Shown: one piece after another, positions 55,199-64,000 of the stretch
How positions within the stretch are numbered: position 1 is the first letter of the stretch
How the letters are laid out: the number at the start of each line of letters is the position of its first letter
NCBI GenBank assembly: GCA_902592655.1
Contig: CACJFE010000004.1
Span: 17,501 to 81,500 of the forward strand
Source: an uncultured Pelagibacteraceae bacterium
GTDB taxonomy: Bacteria; Pseudomonadota; Alphaproteobacteria; Pelagibacterales; Pelagibacteraceae
Direction: 5' to 3'
Length of the DNA stretch: 64,000 nt
Program-made: the position numbers and the translations under genes
Notes under the pieces: model-generated
What the model was told of the DNA's origin: nothing
Database searches by the model: none
The model's input: only the letters and a program-made list of their open reading frames with translations

Positions 55199-56490
55199 TG
55201 AAAAATGTAGTAGTTGTAGGTTCACAGTGGGGAGATGAAGGTAAAGGAAAAATTGTTGACTGGTTGTCAAGCGAAGCAGATGTTGTAGTCCGCTTTCAAG
55301 GAGGACATAATGCTGGACACACACTTGTGATCGACAAAAAAGTATTTAAATTGAGGTTGCTTCCCTCAGGTATAGTTAGAAGTGGAAAAATTTCAATTCT
55401 TGGTAATGGAGTTGTTATAGATCCCTGGTCTCTTTTGGATGAAATTTCTGAAATTAAAAAAAAAGGCATTAATGTAGATTCTAAAAATTTTATGATTTCT
55501 GAAACAGCTTCTCTAATACTTCCTTTTCACCAAGAAATGGATGAAATTAGAGAGGACGCAGCTGGAAAAGAAAAAATTGGCACTACAAGAAGAGGTATTG
55601 GGCCATGTTATGAGGACAAAGTTGGAAGAAGATCTATAAGAGTAATGGACCTTAGATCAGAGAGTAACCTTGATAGTAGACTCGAAAATGTTTTGCTACA
55701 CCATAATACAATTAGAAGAGGATTAAAAAAAAAAGTTTATAAAAAAATTGATATTAAAAAAAAACTTATGAAAATTGCACCTGAAATTCTTAAATATGCT
55801 AAACCTATATGGTTAAAATTAGAGGAATTTAAAAAAGATAGAAAAAAAATCCTTTTTGAAGGAGCTCAAGGAATTCTTTTAGATGTTGACCATGGCACAT
55901 ATCCTTATGTCACATCATCAAATACTGTTCCAGCTATGGCAGCAACAGGATCTGGATTAAGTCCAGATAAAATAGGATATATTTTGGGAATTACTAAGGC
56001 CTATACAACTAGAGTTGGTAGTGGACCATTCCCAACAGAATTAAAAAATAAGATTGGCGATACCCTTGGACGTAGAGGAAAAGAATTTGGAACGGTAACT
56101 GCTAGAAAAAGGAGGTGTGGTTGGTTTGATGGAGTTTTAGTGAGGCAAACTATAAAAATTTCTGGTATTAATGGTATAGCCCTTACAAAACTTGATGTTT
56201 TAGATGAACTTGATGAAATTAAAATGTGTATCAAATACGATCTTAACGGAAAAAAACTAGACTATCTACCCGCTGCAACAGAAGATCAATTTAAAATTAA
56301 ACCAGTTTATAAAACCTTTTCAGGTTGGAAAAGCAATACCAAAGGAGTAAGAAATATCAGAGATTTACCAGAAAATGCGAAAAAATATATATTTGCTTTA
56401 GAAGACTTTATTGGTGCTAAAATTTCTAGTATTTCGACCAGTCCTGAACGAGCTGATACAATTTTAATTGAAGATCCTTTTAAAGTTTAG
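55198..56490 (+). CDS. purA: Adenylosuccinate synthetase
   Basis: 430 residues, full length. [30 protein letters not shown] (near residue 38), [14 protein letters not shown] (near residue 128), [22 protein letters not shown] and [13 protein letters not shown] are all invariant PurA blocks. It catalyses the GTP-dependent step from IMP to adenylosuccinate. It converges with rpoH, the 3' ends overlapping by 4 bases, and no terminator is seen between them. Confidence 0.97.
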   Translation: MKNVVVVGSQWGDEGKGKIVDWLSSEADVVVRFQGGHNAGHTLVIDKKVFKLRLLPSGIVRSGKISILGNGVVIDPWSLLDEISEIKKKGINVDSKNFMISETASLILPFHQEMDEIREDAAGKEKIGTTRRGIGPCYEDKVGRRSIRVMDLRSESNLDSRLENVLLHHNTIRRGLKKKVYKKIDIKKKLMKIAPEILKYAKPIWLKLEEFKKDRKKILFEGAQGILLDVDHGTYPYVTSSNTVPAMAATGSGLSPDKIGYILGITKAYTTRVGSGPFPTELKNKIGDTLGRRGKEFGTVTARKRRCGWFDGVLVRQTIKISGINGIALTKLDVLDELDEIKMCIKYDLNGKKLDYLPAATEDQFKIKPVYKTFSGWKSNTKGVRNIRDLPENAKKYIFALEDFIGAKISSISTSPERADTILIEDPFKV

Positions 56491-57383
56491 TTTACTGGTA
56501 ATAAATTCTTTGATTTGCTTGCGGAGATCATAGATTTTTGTAATTTTTCAAAAGCTTTTGTTTCAATTTGTCTAATTCTTTCTCTACTAATTTTATACTT
56601 TTTACTTAACTCCTCAAGAGTAGTGGGATTTTCTTTTAATCTCCTGTGATTAATAATTTCTTTTTCTCTATCGTTTAAAATTTCCATTGCACTTTTTAAA
56701 AGTTCTTTTTTATCGTCGTATTCCTGTTTTTGCGAGATTACTAATTCTTGATCTAAACTATCATCTACCAACCAGTCCTGCCATTCGTCTTTTTCACCGC
56801 TTTTAATAGGATCGTTAAGCGATTTTTCTTGTCCCATCATTCTTCTATTCATATTAATAACTTCAGTAGAGTCCACGTCTAATCTTTTTGAAATTTCTTT
56901 TACATGTTCATCTTTAAGGTCACCATCCTGCTCTGGTGCAATTTGATTTTTAATCTTTTTTAGATTAAAAAAAAGTTTTTTTTGAGCTGTGGTAGTGCCC
57001 ATTTTCACTAAGCTCCAAGATCTTAAAACATATTCTTGAATAGCTGCTTTGATCCACCACATAGCGTATGTTGCCAATCTAAATCCTTTATCTGGGTCAA
57101 ACTTTTTAACAGCTTGCATTAATCCCAAGTTTCCTTCTGAAATTAGTTCATTAACTGGAAGCCCATATCCTCTGTATCCCATAGCAATTTTTGCAACTAA
57201 TCTTAAATGACTTGTAACTAATTTATGAGCTGACTGTAAGTTGCCATTTTCTCTCCAATTTTTTGCAAGCATATATTCCTCTTCAGCATCTAACATTGGA
57301 AATTTTTTAATCTGAGTTAAGTAAACAGATAAACCACCAGCTGATGGGGTTGGTAAATTACTAATATTTCTATTTTTGCTCAT
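56487..57383 (-). CDS. rpoH: RNA polymerase sigma factor RpoH (sigma-32)
   Basis: 298 residues. Region 2 is clear ([77 protein letters not shown]); the last part includes the RpoH-box-like [13 protein letters not shown]. Region 4 has the [35 protein letters not shown]. It directs heat-shock transcription. FtsH, its usual protease, is encoded ~4.5 kb away. Confidence 0.95.
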   Translation of the reverse strand: MSKNRNISNLPTPSAGGLSVYLTQIKKFPMLDAEEEYMLAKNWRENGNLQSAHKLVTSHLRLVAKIAMGYRGYGLPVNELISEGNLGLMQAVKKFDPDKGFRLATYAMWWIKAAIQEYVLRSWSLVKMGTTTAQKKLFFNLKKIKNQIAPEQDGDLKDEHVKEISKRLDVDSTEVINMNRRMMGQEKSLNDPIKSGEKDEWQDWLVDDSLDQELVISQKQEYDDKKELLKSAMEILNDREKEIINHRRLKENPTTLEELSKKYKISRERIRQIETKAFEKLQKSMISASKSKNLLPVN

Positions 57384-57410
57384 TTAAAAATATATATTAA
57401 ATTTTTTTTT

Positions 57411-58391
57411 TTAATTTTCAAGATTTTTTAGAAAATCTAGCATTTTTTTGAAGTCTCTCGGTAAATCACTCTTGAAATGTAACCGTTTATTATTTTTTGG
57501 ATGTGTAAATTCAAGAGTTTGAGCATGTAAAGCCTGACCTTTAATATCATTTAGTTTTTTTAAAAAAATTTGATTAATTTTTTTAAATTTATTTTTTTTT
57601 TTTCCATATTTAGCATCTCCAAGAATAGAGGTGTCTTTATATTTTAAGTGGACTCTGATTTGGTGAGTTCTTCCAGTTTCTAATTCACATTCTACAAAAC
57701 TTATTTTTGGTATATCTTTTAGATTAAAAGTTTTAATTGTTTTGTAATTTGTTATTGCTTTTTTACCCTTGAAATCTGAAACAGTCATTATTTGCCTGTT
57801 TTTTTTATCTCGTGTTATTAACGTTTCAATACGACCCCTAAGTGGTCTTATTACGCCCCATATTAAACACTGGTATCTCCTTTTTATAGTATGATCGCTA
57901 AATTGTTTACTTAAATTTGAGTGAGCAAAATTATTTTTTGCAACTACTAATAAACCACTAGTTTCTTTATCAATTCTGTGAACTATACCTGGACGAAGAG
58001 AGCCATTAATGTCTGATAAATTTTTCTGATATTTATAAACTAAGCCATTTGCTAAGGTATTTTTATAATTTCCTGCGCCCGGATGTACTACTAATCCTTT
58101 TGGCTTGTTAATTACAAGTAAGTCATTATCTTCGTGTATTATATCTAGTTCAATTTTATTTGAAGATATATTGTTTTTATTGACCTCAGATATATTAAAT
58201 TGAATTTTATCATCGGCTTTAATCTTTGTTGAAGATTTAAATATGTATTCACCATTAATTTTAAGTTTTCTTTTGTCGATAAGTCTTTTAATATGAGATC
58301 TAGTGTATAAATTTAAATTATCGGATAAAAAAATGTCAATCCTTTTACCATCATTAGATTTGTTTACTAAGAATTTTATTGTTTTATTCAT
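57411..58391 (-). CDS. rluD: Ribosomal large subunit pseudouridine synthase RluD-like
   Basis: 326 residues. An N-terminal S4 domain (RIDIFLSDNLNLYTRSHIKRLIDKRKLKINGE) is followed by the RluA-family catalytic domain with LVVHPGAGNYKNTLANGL, GIVHRIDKETSGLLVVAK (catalytic Asp near residue 140) and ETGRTHQIRVHLKY. It isomerises uridines in helix 69 of 23S rRNA if orthologous to RluD. RluC-type specificity is a less likely alternative. rluD beside rpoH is a familiar alphaproteobacterial pairing. Confidence 0.92.
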   Translation of the reverse strand: MNKTIKFLVNKSNDGKRIDIFLSDNLNLYTRSHIKRLIDKRKLKINGEYIFKSSTKIKADDKIQFNISEVNKNNISSNKIELDIIHEDNDLLVINKPKGLVVHPGAGNYKNTLANGLVYKYQKNLSDINGSLRPGIVHRIDKETSGLLVVAKNNFAHSNLSKQFSDHTIKRRYQCLIWGVIRPLRGRIETLITRDKKNRQIMTVSDFKGKKAITNYKTIKTFNLKDIPKISFVECELETGRTHQIRVHLKYKDTSILGDAKYGKKKNKFKKINQIFLKKLNDIKGQALHAQTLEFTHPKNNKRLHFKSDLPRDFKKMLDFLKNLEN

Positions 58392-58415
58392 AAATTAATT
58401 TAAAATAAAATTATT

Positions 58416-58493
58416 GCGCCGGTAGCTTCAACTGGATAGAGCGCCGGATTTCGGCTCCGGAGGTTATGGGTTCGACTCCTATCCGGCGCACCA
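58416..58493 (+). tRNA. tRNA-Arg(TCG)
   Basis: Acceptor GCGCCGG/CCGGCGC, anticodon arm CCGGA-TTTCGGC-TCCGG with anticodon TCG, D loop with GG, T arm ATGGG-TTCGACT-CCTAT, discriminator A and encoded CCA. All conserved loop bases are present, in contrast to the Val-type gene at 26016. It lies between two minus-strand genes, facing the GT17 gene whose stop is 5 bases away. Confidence 0.96.
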
Positions 58494-58497
58494 TCAA

Positions 58498-59313
58498 TCA
58501 TGCAATCCAGTTTTTAAATTTATTTTTGTTATTTATTATATAATTTGGGAAACTATTATCTAAATCTATAACTTTGTAATTAATATTTCTCTCAAATAAA
58601 TCTTCTCCTTTGGCTATTTTTTTTTCTATTTCTTTAATATTATTAAATTTTGGTATGTTAAATTCTTGATGGGCAAAAGAATTAATTTTCCTTTTTATTG
58701 ACTCTGGGTTTTTTAAAAAACTGAAATGCCATCCCCCGTTCTTTATAAGTTGAGGCTGTTTTTCAGAAAATATCTTCCAAAAAGGTTGCTTTTTAATCTT
58801 GATATTTCTAAGCCATTGAGGAGATTTTAAGTATCTTTTTTGACATATTTTTGTACCAACCCAATACTCATTAGTTATATTTAGTAGATTTATTTTTGAT
58901 TGAAAGTTTCTTTGCAAAAAACAAGCATATTTATTTTTAATATCAAATTCTTTAATTTTTTGTGGATCTGGAATTTCATCAATATCAGATATCATTATCA
59001 AATCTTCAGGATCGTATTTAGCTATTCCTCTTTGTAAGGCGTTTCTTTGAAATTGATCCCTAATATGACTTTCATGCCAATTTTTTTTCAAAGACTTAAC
59101 GTTTGATGGCATATCATTAACTACTATATACTCAATTTTGTTTTTAAAATCTGGAAAATAATCCTTATTAAATTTCAATTCTTTTTCATTTCCAGCGTGA
59201 TCTTTTGTGGCTTCACATAATATAAATTTGTCGACAAATTTATTTAAAGTATTTAACCTAATTTCTAAAATTAGATCTTCATCAAAATACATAAAACAAT
59301 CTATTATTTTCAT
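58498..59313 (-). CDS. Glycosyltransferase family 17-like protein
   Basis: 271 residues. MKIIDCFMYFDEDLILEIRLNTLNKFVDKFILCEATKDHAGNEKELKF and MISDIDEIPDPQKI (DxD-containing, near residue 108), then GGWHFSFLKNPESIKRKINSFAHQEFN, match GT17 (beta-1,4-GlcNAc transferase-like) proteins common in marine bacteria and giant viruses. It lies outside the main glycan island, next to an ABC-2 export pair and to tRNA-Arg. The acceptor is unknown. Confidence 0.8.
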   Translation of the reverse strand: MKIIDCFMYFDEDLILEIRLNTLNKFVDKFILCEATKDHAGNEKELKFNKDYFPDFKNKIEYIVVNDMPSNVKSLKKNWHESHIRDQFQRNALQRGIAKYDPEDLIMISDIDEIPDPQKIKEFDIKNKYACFLQRNFQSKINLLNITNEYWVGTKICQKRYLKSPQWLRNIKIKKQPFWKIFSEKQPQLIKNGGWHFSFLKNPESIKRKINSFAHQEFNIPKFNNIKEIEKKIAKGEDLFERNINYKVIDLDNSFPNYIINNKNKFKNWIA

Positions 59314-59318
59314 TTTAA

Positions 59319-60110
59319 TTATTCTCCCATATTTATGAGAGTACCCCTTTTTTTTGCACCATAATATGAAGCATAAAAAACTATTACACCTAAAACAAAA
59401 TATACTAAGGAAATTAATATAGATTTATAAATATTATAATAGTTAACTTGTTCATTAATCAGCATATTCCTCATTTCTTCAAAAATATGAACTAAAGGCA
59501 GCCCTTTTGCAAAAATTTGTAGGATATGAGGTAAAATTTCAATTGGGTAATATATACATCCCAAAGGTGCTAAAAAAAATAAGCTTGCCCAAGCGATATT
59601 TTCAAATGATGGTCCAAATCTAAGCAATCCTGAGGTAACAAATAAACCTAAGCTAATTCCAAATAAATATAATGAAATTAATAGAAAGATTAAAGGGAAG
59701 CCTAGCTTCAAAATAGAAACACCGAATAAGGGTATAGATATTAATACTGCAGGAACTAATCCTATTAAAGTTCTTAAAATAGCTGTCAAAGTTAGCGAAG
59801 CGATAATTTCTCTAATCTTAATAGGAGCAATAAATAAATTCGTAAAATTTCTACTCCAAATTTCCTCAAGAAACATCATATTAAAACTAATGCTAGCTCT
59901 AAATAAAAAATCGTACAAAATTGCTGCAGTTAGAATAATACCAACTGTATTACTGTAATAATCTGAACTTAAAGTAAAGAATTTTGAGATAAAACCCCAT
60001 AAAAATATCTGAACAGTTGGCCAATAAATCAAGTCAAGAACTCTGGGAAATGAATTCATTATTAAGTAAAGATGTCTTAAACCTAATGCGTATATCTTAT
60101 TGAAATTCAT
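59319..60110 (-). CDS. ABC-2 type export permease
   Basis: 263 residues with about six membrane helices. RASISFNMMFLEEIWSRNFTNLFIAPIKIREIIASL (near residue 70) is the typical cytoplasmic segment of ABC-2 permeases, and FFLAPLGCIYYPIEILPHILQIFAKGLPLVHIFEEMRNML (near residue 185) the PxxxxP-like end loop. It pairs with the ATPase upstream, overlapping it by 14 bases. The substrate is unknown; drug, lipid or polysaccharide export are all possible. Confidence 0.87.
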   Translation of the reverse strand: MNFNKIYALGLRHLYLIMNSFPRVLDLIYWPTVQIFLWGFISKFFTLSSDYYSNTVGIILTAAILYDFLFRASISFNMMFLEEIWSRNFTNLFIAPIKIREIIASLTLTAILRTLIGLVPAVLISIPLFGVSILKLGFPLIFLLISLYLFGISLGLFVTSGLLRFGPSFENIAWASLFFLAPLGCIYYPIEILPHILQIFAKGLPLVHIFEEMRNMLINEQVNYYNIYKSILISLVYFVLGVIVFYASYYGAKKRGTLINMGE

Positions 60111-60831
60111 CTGAACCTCTTACCAATTTCAAGAAAGTCTCTTCTAAATTATTTCTTCCGTGTTTTTTTGTTAGTTGCTCGCAAGTCCCTCGATCAACAA
60201 TTTTTCCACTCTTCATCATAATGATGGAGTCGCAAAGTCTTTCAACTTCATTCATATTATGTGAGGCTAATAAAATAGTAACTTCATTTTTAGATTTATA
60301 TTCTTGTAAATAACTTCTTATAAAATCGCCTATATCAGGATCCAAACTTGCAGTAGGCTCATCTAATAAAAGTATTTTAGGTTTATTTATTAAAGATTTT
60401 GCTAATGCGACTCTATTTTTTTGACCAGAAGAAAGCTCACCTGTTTTTCTCTCAAAAAACTTTTTTATGTCTAAATCACAAGAAACTTCGTTTATACATT
60501 TATCTAAATTTTTTACTCCGTACAATCTTCCGTAAATCTGAAGATTTTGTTTTACTGTAAGTTTTTTTGGAAGTTCAACGTAAGGGGAGGCAAAATTTAA
60601 TTGAGATAGAATATCGTCTCTTTTATAATCATTAAGATTTTTGTTATTTATTAAAATTTTACCCTCTGTTGGTGTTATTAGCCCTAAAAGCATTCCAATC
60701 GAGGTGGTCTTCCCACATCCATTAGGACCCAATAAACCAATTGTTTTATTTTTTTCAATTTTAAAATTCACTTTGTTGACAGCTACATAGTTATTGTAAA
60801 TTTTAGTAAGGTTATTAACTTCAATAAGCAT
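60097..60831 (-). CDS. ABC transporter ATP-binding protein (ABC-2 exporter)
   Basis: 244 residues. Walker A GLLGPNGCGKTTS (near residue 33), signature LSSGQKNRVALAKSL, Walker B ILLLDEPTASLDP and switch ASHNMNEV are intact. The ATPase class is that of drug/lipid-type ABC-2 exporters (CcmA-like). It starts at the tsaC stop (one-base overlap) and is cotranscribed with the permease that follows. Confidence 0.92.
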   Translation of the reverse strand: MLIEVNNLTKIYNNYVAVNKVNFKIEKNKTIGLLGPNGCGKTTSIGMLLGLITPTEGKILINNKNLNDYKRDDILSQLNFASPYVELPKKLTVKQNLQIYGRLYGVKNLDKCINEVSCDLDIKKFFERKTGELSSGQKNRVALAKSLINKPKILLLDEPTASLDPDIGDFIRSYLQEYKSKNEVTILLASHNMNEVERLCDSIIMMKSGKIVDRGTCEQLTKKHGRNNLEETFLKLVRGSDEFQ

Positions 60832-61778
60832 TATTTAGCTGCCTTTCGAAGCCTGTCATTGATTGCGGTTCCTGCTCCTGTATTTGGTATTTTTGATACA
60901 TAAATTTTTTTATATCCTTTATTTTTTATATCTCTTAATGTCTTATATAAATTAGATGCAGCTTCATTCAAGTTAGCTTTTTTGCTTAAATTAAATTTAT
61001 TTTTTTTTCCTTTAAATTTATTACCGAATATGACGTGTGCGTCACTTTTATTTTTTGGATTTTTATTTAAAATAATAGGTATACCTGGAGAATAGTGTTT
61101 TTCTAGCATACCTGGAGATTTTATTAATTTACTTTTTTTAAAAGAATTAACCTTTAAAATCTTTTTAAAGTCGTGATACCCAAGTACTCCAGGTCTAAGA
61201 ATTTTTGGTTTTCCTGTTAAGTCAATTACCGTTGACTCAATCCCAATTTTAGATTTACCGCCATCTATAATTATATTTATTTTTTTTCCGAAGTCTTCAA
61301 ATACATCAATAGCATTAACCGGGCTTAGCCTAGTTGAAATATTTGCACTTGGCATGGCAAGCGGAAAATTAGAATATTTTAGTATTGACCTTATTATTTT
61401 ATGACTTGGAAATCTAATAGCTATAGTTTTTAATCCCGCTGTTGCCTTCTTTACAATTTTAGAGTTTTTACTCTTTTTTAAAATAAAAGTAAGCGGACCT
61501 GGACAAAACTTTTTATATAGTTTAACAAAATTTTTACTTATTATTACGTCTTTCTTTATTGAATTAATGTTATAGTAATGAATTATCAAAGGGTTTTTTT
61601 TTGGTCTTTTTTTAAGACCAAAAATTTTTTTAACGGCTTTTGAAGAATAAGCATTTCCAGCTAATCCATATACTGTTTCTGTAGGTAAACCTGCTATTTC
61701 TCCTTTATTAAGATACCTTAAAGTCTTTGTTAACGTCTTCTTATTAAAAGAATATATGTTTGAATAGTCACTTTTCAT
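60831..61778 (-). CDS. tsaC: L-threonylcarbamoyladenylate synthase (Sua5/TsaC type)
   Basis: 315 residues. The YrdC domain (residues ~12-200) has KGEIAGLPTETVYGLAGNAYS, KRPKKNPLIIHYYN and PLAMPSANISTRLSP (near residue 142); STVIDLTGKPKILRPG closes it. The extra C-terminal domain (SPGMLEKHYSPGIPIIL onward) makes it a Sua5-type protein. It supplies threonylcarbamoyl-AMP for t6A37 of ANN-reading tRNAs. It diverges from xseB with an 18-base gap. Confidence 0.94.
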   Translation of the reverse strand: MKSDYSNIYSFNKKTLTKTLRYLNKGEIAGLPTETVYGLAGNAYSSKAVKKIFGLKKRPKKNPLIIHYYNINSIKKDVIISKNFVKLYKKFCPGPLTFILKKSKNSKIVKKATAGLKTIAIRFPSHKIIRSILKYSNFPLAMPSANISTRLSPVNAIDVFEDFGKKINIIIDGGKSKIGIESTVIDLTGKPKILRPGVLGYHDFKKILKVNSFKKSKLIKSPGMLEKHYSPGIPIILNKNPKNKSDAHVIFGNKFKGKKNKFNLSKKANLNEAASNLYKTLRDIKNKGYKKIYVSKIPNTGAGTAINDRLRKAAK

Positions 61779-61796
61779 AATATAATTATTATTTTA

Positions 61797-62027
61797 ATGA
61801 AATTTGAAAATATTCCAGCTGATATTAAAAGTAAATCTTTAAAAGAAGCTAAAAATGAAATCGAGCTTATTTTGGCTAGACTTGAGGATAAAAATCTAAA
61901 TTTAAATGATAATCAAGATGATTATAAAAGATTAATATATTTGAATAAACATATGGAAAATCTCTTTAAAAAAAAATTCAAAGATATTTCAAGTCAACAA
62001 ACGATTAAAAAAGATGATAAAAACTAG
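61797..62027 (+). CDS. xseB: Exodeoxyribonuclease VII small subunit
   Basis: 76 residues. IKSKSLKEAKNEIELILARLEDKNLNLNDNQDDYKRLIYLNKHMENLFKKK matches the helical XseB pattern (LEEALxELExIVxxLE...LxxxLxxYExGxxL), though diverged. Its position before ispA and dxs is the standard xseB-ispA-dxs operon. It overlaps ispA by 14 bases. The large subunit gene is not in the window. Confidence 0.85.
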   Translation: MKFENIPADIKSKSLKEAKNEIELILARLEDKNLNLNDNQDDYKRLIYLNKHMENLFKKKFKDISSQQTIKKDDKN

Positions 62028-62889
62028 ATTATCAAAAAATGCAAAAAAGATTGATCGATTTTTGTTGACCTTTCTTAACAAGCAGGAAAAATCATTACTC
62101 TTATATCCAATGAAATACGGAGTTATCTCTGGTGGAAAAAAAATAAGATCAACAATTATTTTAAACGCTGGAAAATTGTTTAATGTTAAAGAAAAAAAAT
62201 TAATTAATGTTTGTGCCGCTGTAGAGTGTATCCACTCTTACTCTTTAATTCACGATGATTTACCATGCATGGATAATGATAATATTAGAAGAGGAAAATT
62301 GGCAACACATAAAAAGTTTGGTGAAGCTACAGCAGTTTTAGCAGGAAACTCTTTGTTAACTTTAGCGTTTGAGCTAATCACAGATAAAAATTATCAGATA
62401 AAAACTTCCCAAAAAAATGAATTAATTAAATCACTAGCTGAATGTTCTGGTCATACAGGAATAGCTGGGGGGCAACAACTTGATCTTAAATTTGAGAATA
62501 AAAGAAAAAATATTAACCAAATCATAGATATGCAAAAGAAAAAAACAGGTAAATTATTTAATTTTTGTTTAACAGCAGTAGCAATAGTTTCAGAGAGAGA
62601 TGAAAAAGACAAATTTTTTCTGGGTAATCTTGGAGAGGATATTGGTTTATTATTTCAATTGGCGGATGATTTTTTAGACGTAAAAGGAGCAAAAGAAGTT
62701 GTAGGAAAACCTCTAAAAAAAGACAAAAAAAAAGGAAAATCTACACTAATAAACCTAATGGGTTATGGCAAAGCTTTTCTATTCGCTAACAGTTTAAAGA
62801 GAAAAATATTGCTTAAATTAAAAAAACATGGAACAAATGCAAATGATTTAATTGAAACTATAGAATTTATATTAGGAAGAAATTTTTAA
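62014..62889 (+). CDS. ispA: Polyprenyl (farnesyl) diphosphate synthase
   Basis: 291 residues. The first Asp-rich motif [40 protein letters not shown] (near residue 80) and the second [14 protein letters not shown] (near residue 215) are complete, with GGKKIRSTI upstream for IPP binding. It condenses IPP with DMAPP and GPP. The TAA stop overlaps the dxs start by one base. Confidence 0.94.
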   Translation: MIKTRLSKNAKKIDRFLLTFLNKQEKSLLLYPMKYGVISGGKKIRSTIILNAGKLFNVKEKKLINVCAAVECIHSYSLIHDDLPCMDNDNIRRGKLATHKKFGEATAVLAGNSLLTLAFELITDKNYQIKTSQKNELIKSLAECSGHTGIAGGQQLDLKFENKRKNINQIIDMQKKKTGKLFNFCLTAVAIVSERDEKDKFFLGNLGEDIGLLFQLADDFLDVKGAKEVVGKPLKKDKKKGKSTLINLMGYGKAFLFANSLKRKILLKLKKHGTNANDLIETIEFILGRNF

Positions 62890-64000
62890 TGAAAATAATA
62901 AAACAAATAAATTTTCCATCGGATTTAAGGAAATTTAAAAAAAAAGATTTAAAACAAATATCAGATGAATTAAGAGAGGAGCTCATTGACGTAGTTTCTG
63001 AAACAGGAGGACATTTAGGAGCAGGTTTAGGCGTAGTTGAGCTTACTGTAGCTTTGCATTATGTTTTTGATACGCCAAAAGATAAACTTGTTTGGGATGT
63101 AAGTCATCAATGTTACCCTCATAAAATTATAACAGGTAGAAGAGATAGGATTAAAACTTTGAGAAAAGGAGGAGGTCTATCTGGATTTACCAAAAGATCT
63201 GAAAGCGAGTATGATCCTTTTGGTGCAGCCCATAGTTCAACCTCCATTTCCTCAACATTAGGTATGGCTGTTGCAAAAAAACTTTCTAATAATAATAACA
63301 ATGTTATTGCAGTTATTGGAGATGGTGCAATGAGCGCCGGTATGGCTTATGAAGCAATGAATAATGCAGGAGCTCTTAAATCAAACTTAATTGTTATTTT
63401 GAATGATAACGACATGTCTATTGCTAGACCAGTAGGCGCAATGAGCAAATATTTAGCAAAGCTGCTCTCAGGAAAATTATACTTCAGTTTAAGAGAGACA
63501 ATAAAGATGATAATTTCATCTTTTTCAAAAAGATTTAGTCAAAAAGCCGGCAAAGCAGAGGATTTATTGAGAAACATTGTAACTGGCGGTACTCTTTTTA
63601 ATGAATTAGGATTTTATTATGTAGGACCCATTGATGGCCATGATGTCGAAAATCTAGTAGAAATTCTTGAAAATGTTAAAAATTCTAATCATAATGGTCC
63701 AGTTTTAATTCATGTCAGAACTCAAAAAGGTAAAGGCTATAGACCTGCAGAGGAGTCTGGTGACAAATATCATGGTGTTTCAAAATTTAATGTATCAACT
63801 GGAGAACAGTCTAAATCTAAGTCAAGCGCACCATCATATACAAAGGTTTTTGCAGAAACATTAATAAAACACGCTGAACAAGATACTAAAATTATAGGCA
63901 TTACTGGTGCAATGCCGTCTGGAACAGGGCTTAATATTTTTGAAAAAAAATTTCCAGATCGAACATTCGACGTAGGAATAGCCGAGCAACATGCTGTAAC
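62889..64000 (+). CDS. dxs: 1-deoxy-D-xylulose-5-phosphate synthase (3' end beyond window)
   Basis: The reading frame is open from ATG 62889 to the window end (370 codons of an expected ~630), so it is absent from the ORF track. [50 protein letters not shown], the ThDP motif [20 protein letters not shown] and [17 protein letters not shown] are DXS-specific, and [13 protein letters not shown] begins the second domain. It catalyses the first step of the MEP isoprenoid route, matching ispA beside it. Confidence 0.97.
   Translation, partial: MKIIKQINFPSDLRKFKKKDLKQISDELREELIDVVSETGGHLGAGLGVVELTVALHYVFDTPKDKLVWDVSHQCYPHKIITGRRDRIKTLRKGGGLSGFTKRSESEYDPFGAAHSSTSISSTLGMAVAKKLSNNNNNVIAVIGDGAMSAGMAYEAMNNAGALKSNLIVILNDNDMSIARPVGAMSKYLAKLLSGKLYFSLRETIKMIISSFSKRFSQKAGKAEDLLRNIVTGGTLFNELGFYYVGPIDGHDVENLVEILENVKNSNHNGPVLIHVRTQKGKGYRPAEESGDKYHGVSKFNVSTGEQSKSKSSAPSYTKVFAETLIKHAEQDTKIIGITGAMPSGTGLNIFEKKFPDRTFDVGIAEQHAV

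Overview
The window is an A+T-rich, very compact alphaproteobacterial chromosome segment. Gene order, the small 5S-linked genes (rpmJ, a 36-residue aa3 oxidase subunit IV), trcR, the Tol-Pal block and above all a large surface-glycan island lying between the 3' end of 23S rRNA and the 5S rRNA point to the SAR11 clade (Candidatus Pelagibacter or close relative). The 23S/5S split by a hypervariable region is, as I recall, a known SAR11 trait (often called HVR2); the gene content of this particular copy is what deserves attention.

Layout. 1-302: 3' end of 23S rRNA. 345-3026: a three-gene hisF/hisH/wbpG-type cassette for amidination of an N-acetyl sugar, bounded on both sides by the same ~20-30 bp sequence that ends the 23S gene. 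3067-4185 (minus strand): putative glycosyltransferase-like protein. 4347-5164: two dedicated regulators, an EPS-type MarR protein and a NusG/RfaH-like protein. 5219-18566: one long, tightly packed plus-strand operon: KdsB-like enzyme, a nearly complete GDP-sugar legionaminic acid pathway (legB, SDR, legC, legH, legI, legG, ptmE), an MsbA-like ABC exporter, a glycosyltransferase-like protein, and an aldolase/KdsB/HAD trio that looks like a separate ulosonic acid cassette. 18717-26024: second transcription unit with a radical SAM protein, a surface-carbohydrate protein, an SDR, a 2-oxoglutarate oxygenase, a CDP-6-deoxyhexose pathway (rfbF, SDR, rfbG) and a GT2. 26016-26090: a tRNA-Val(GAC)-like gene with intact stems but non-canonical D and T loops. 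26100-29139: CMP-legionaminate synthetase, a GSA-aminotransferase-like protein and a formyltransferase. 29242-29359: 5S rRNA.

From 29369 the window is core genome: rpmJ, cox subunit IV, pntAA-pntAB-pntB, a transaldolase-family gene, tRNA-fMet, cspA, rpsU (apparent AUU start), trcR, rpmE, suhB, efp, thiE, fba (class I), pgk and tkt; then divergently a coiled-coil protein, zapA, 5-FCL, a YmdB-type phosphoesterase, yebC, a phage-like ruvC, tolQRAB-pal-cpoB, tilS, ftsH, folP, glmM, thiD, purA; then minus-strand rpoH, rluD, tRNA-Arg (plus), a GT17, an ABC-2 exporter pair and tsaC; and finally xseB, ispA and a dxs cut by the window end.

Together, the left 29 kb would make CMP-activated (probably acetamidino) legionaminic acid, at least one further CMP-ulosonic acid, and a CDP-6-deoxyhexose, and place them on a surface glycan; no Wzx/Wzy pair, transposase, integrase, CRISPR or phage gene was seen. 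All assignments come from reading the sequence and translations; no search was run.
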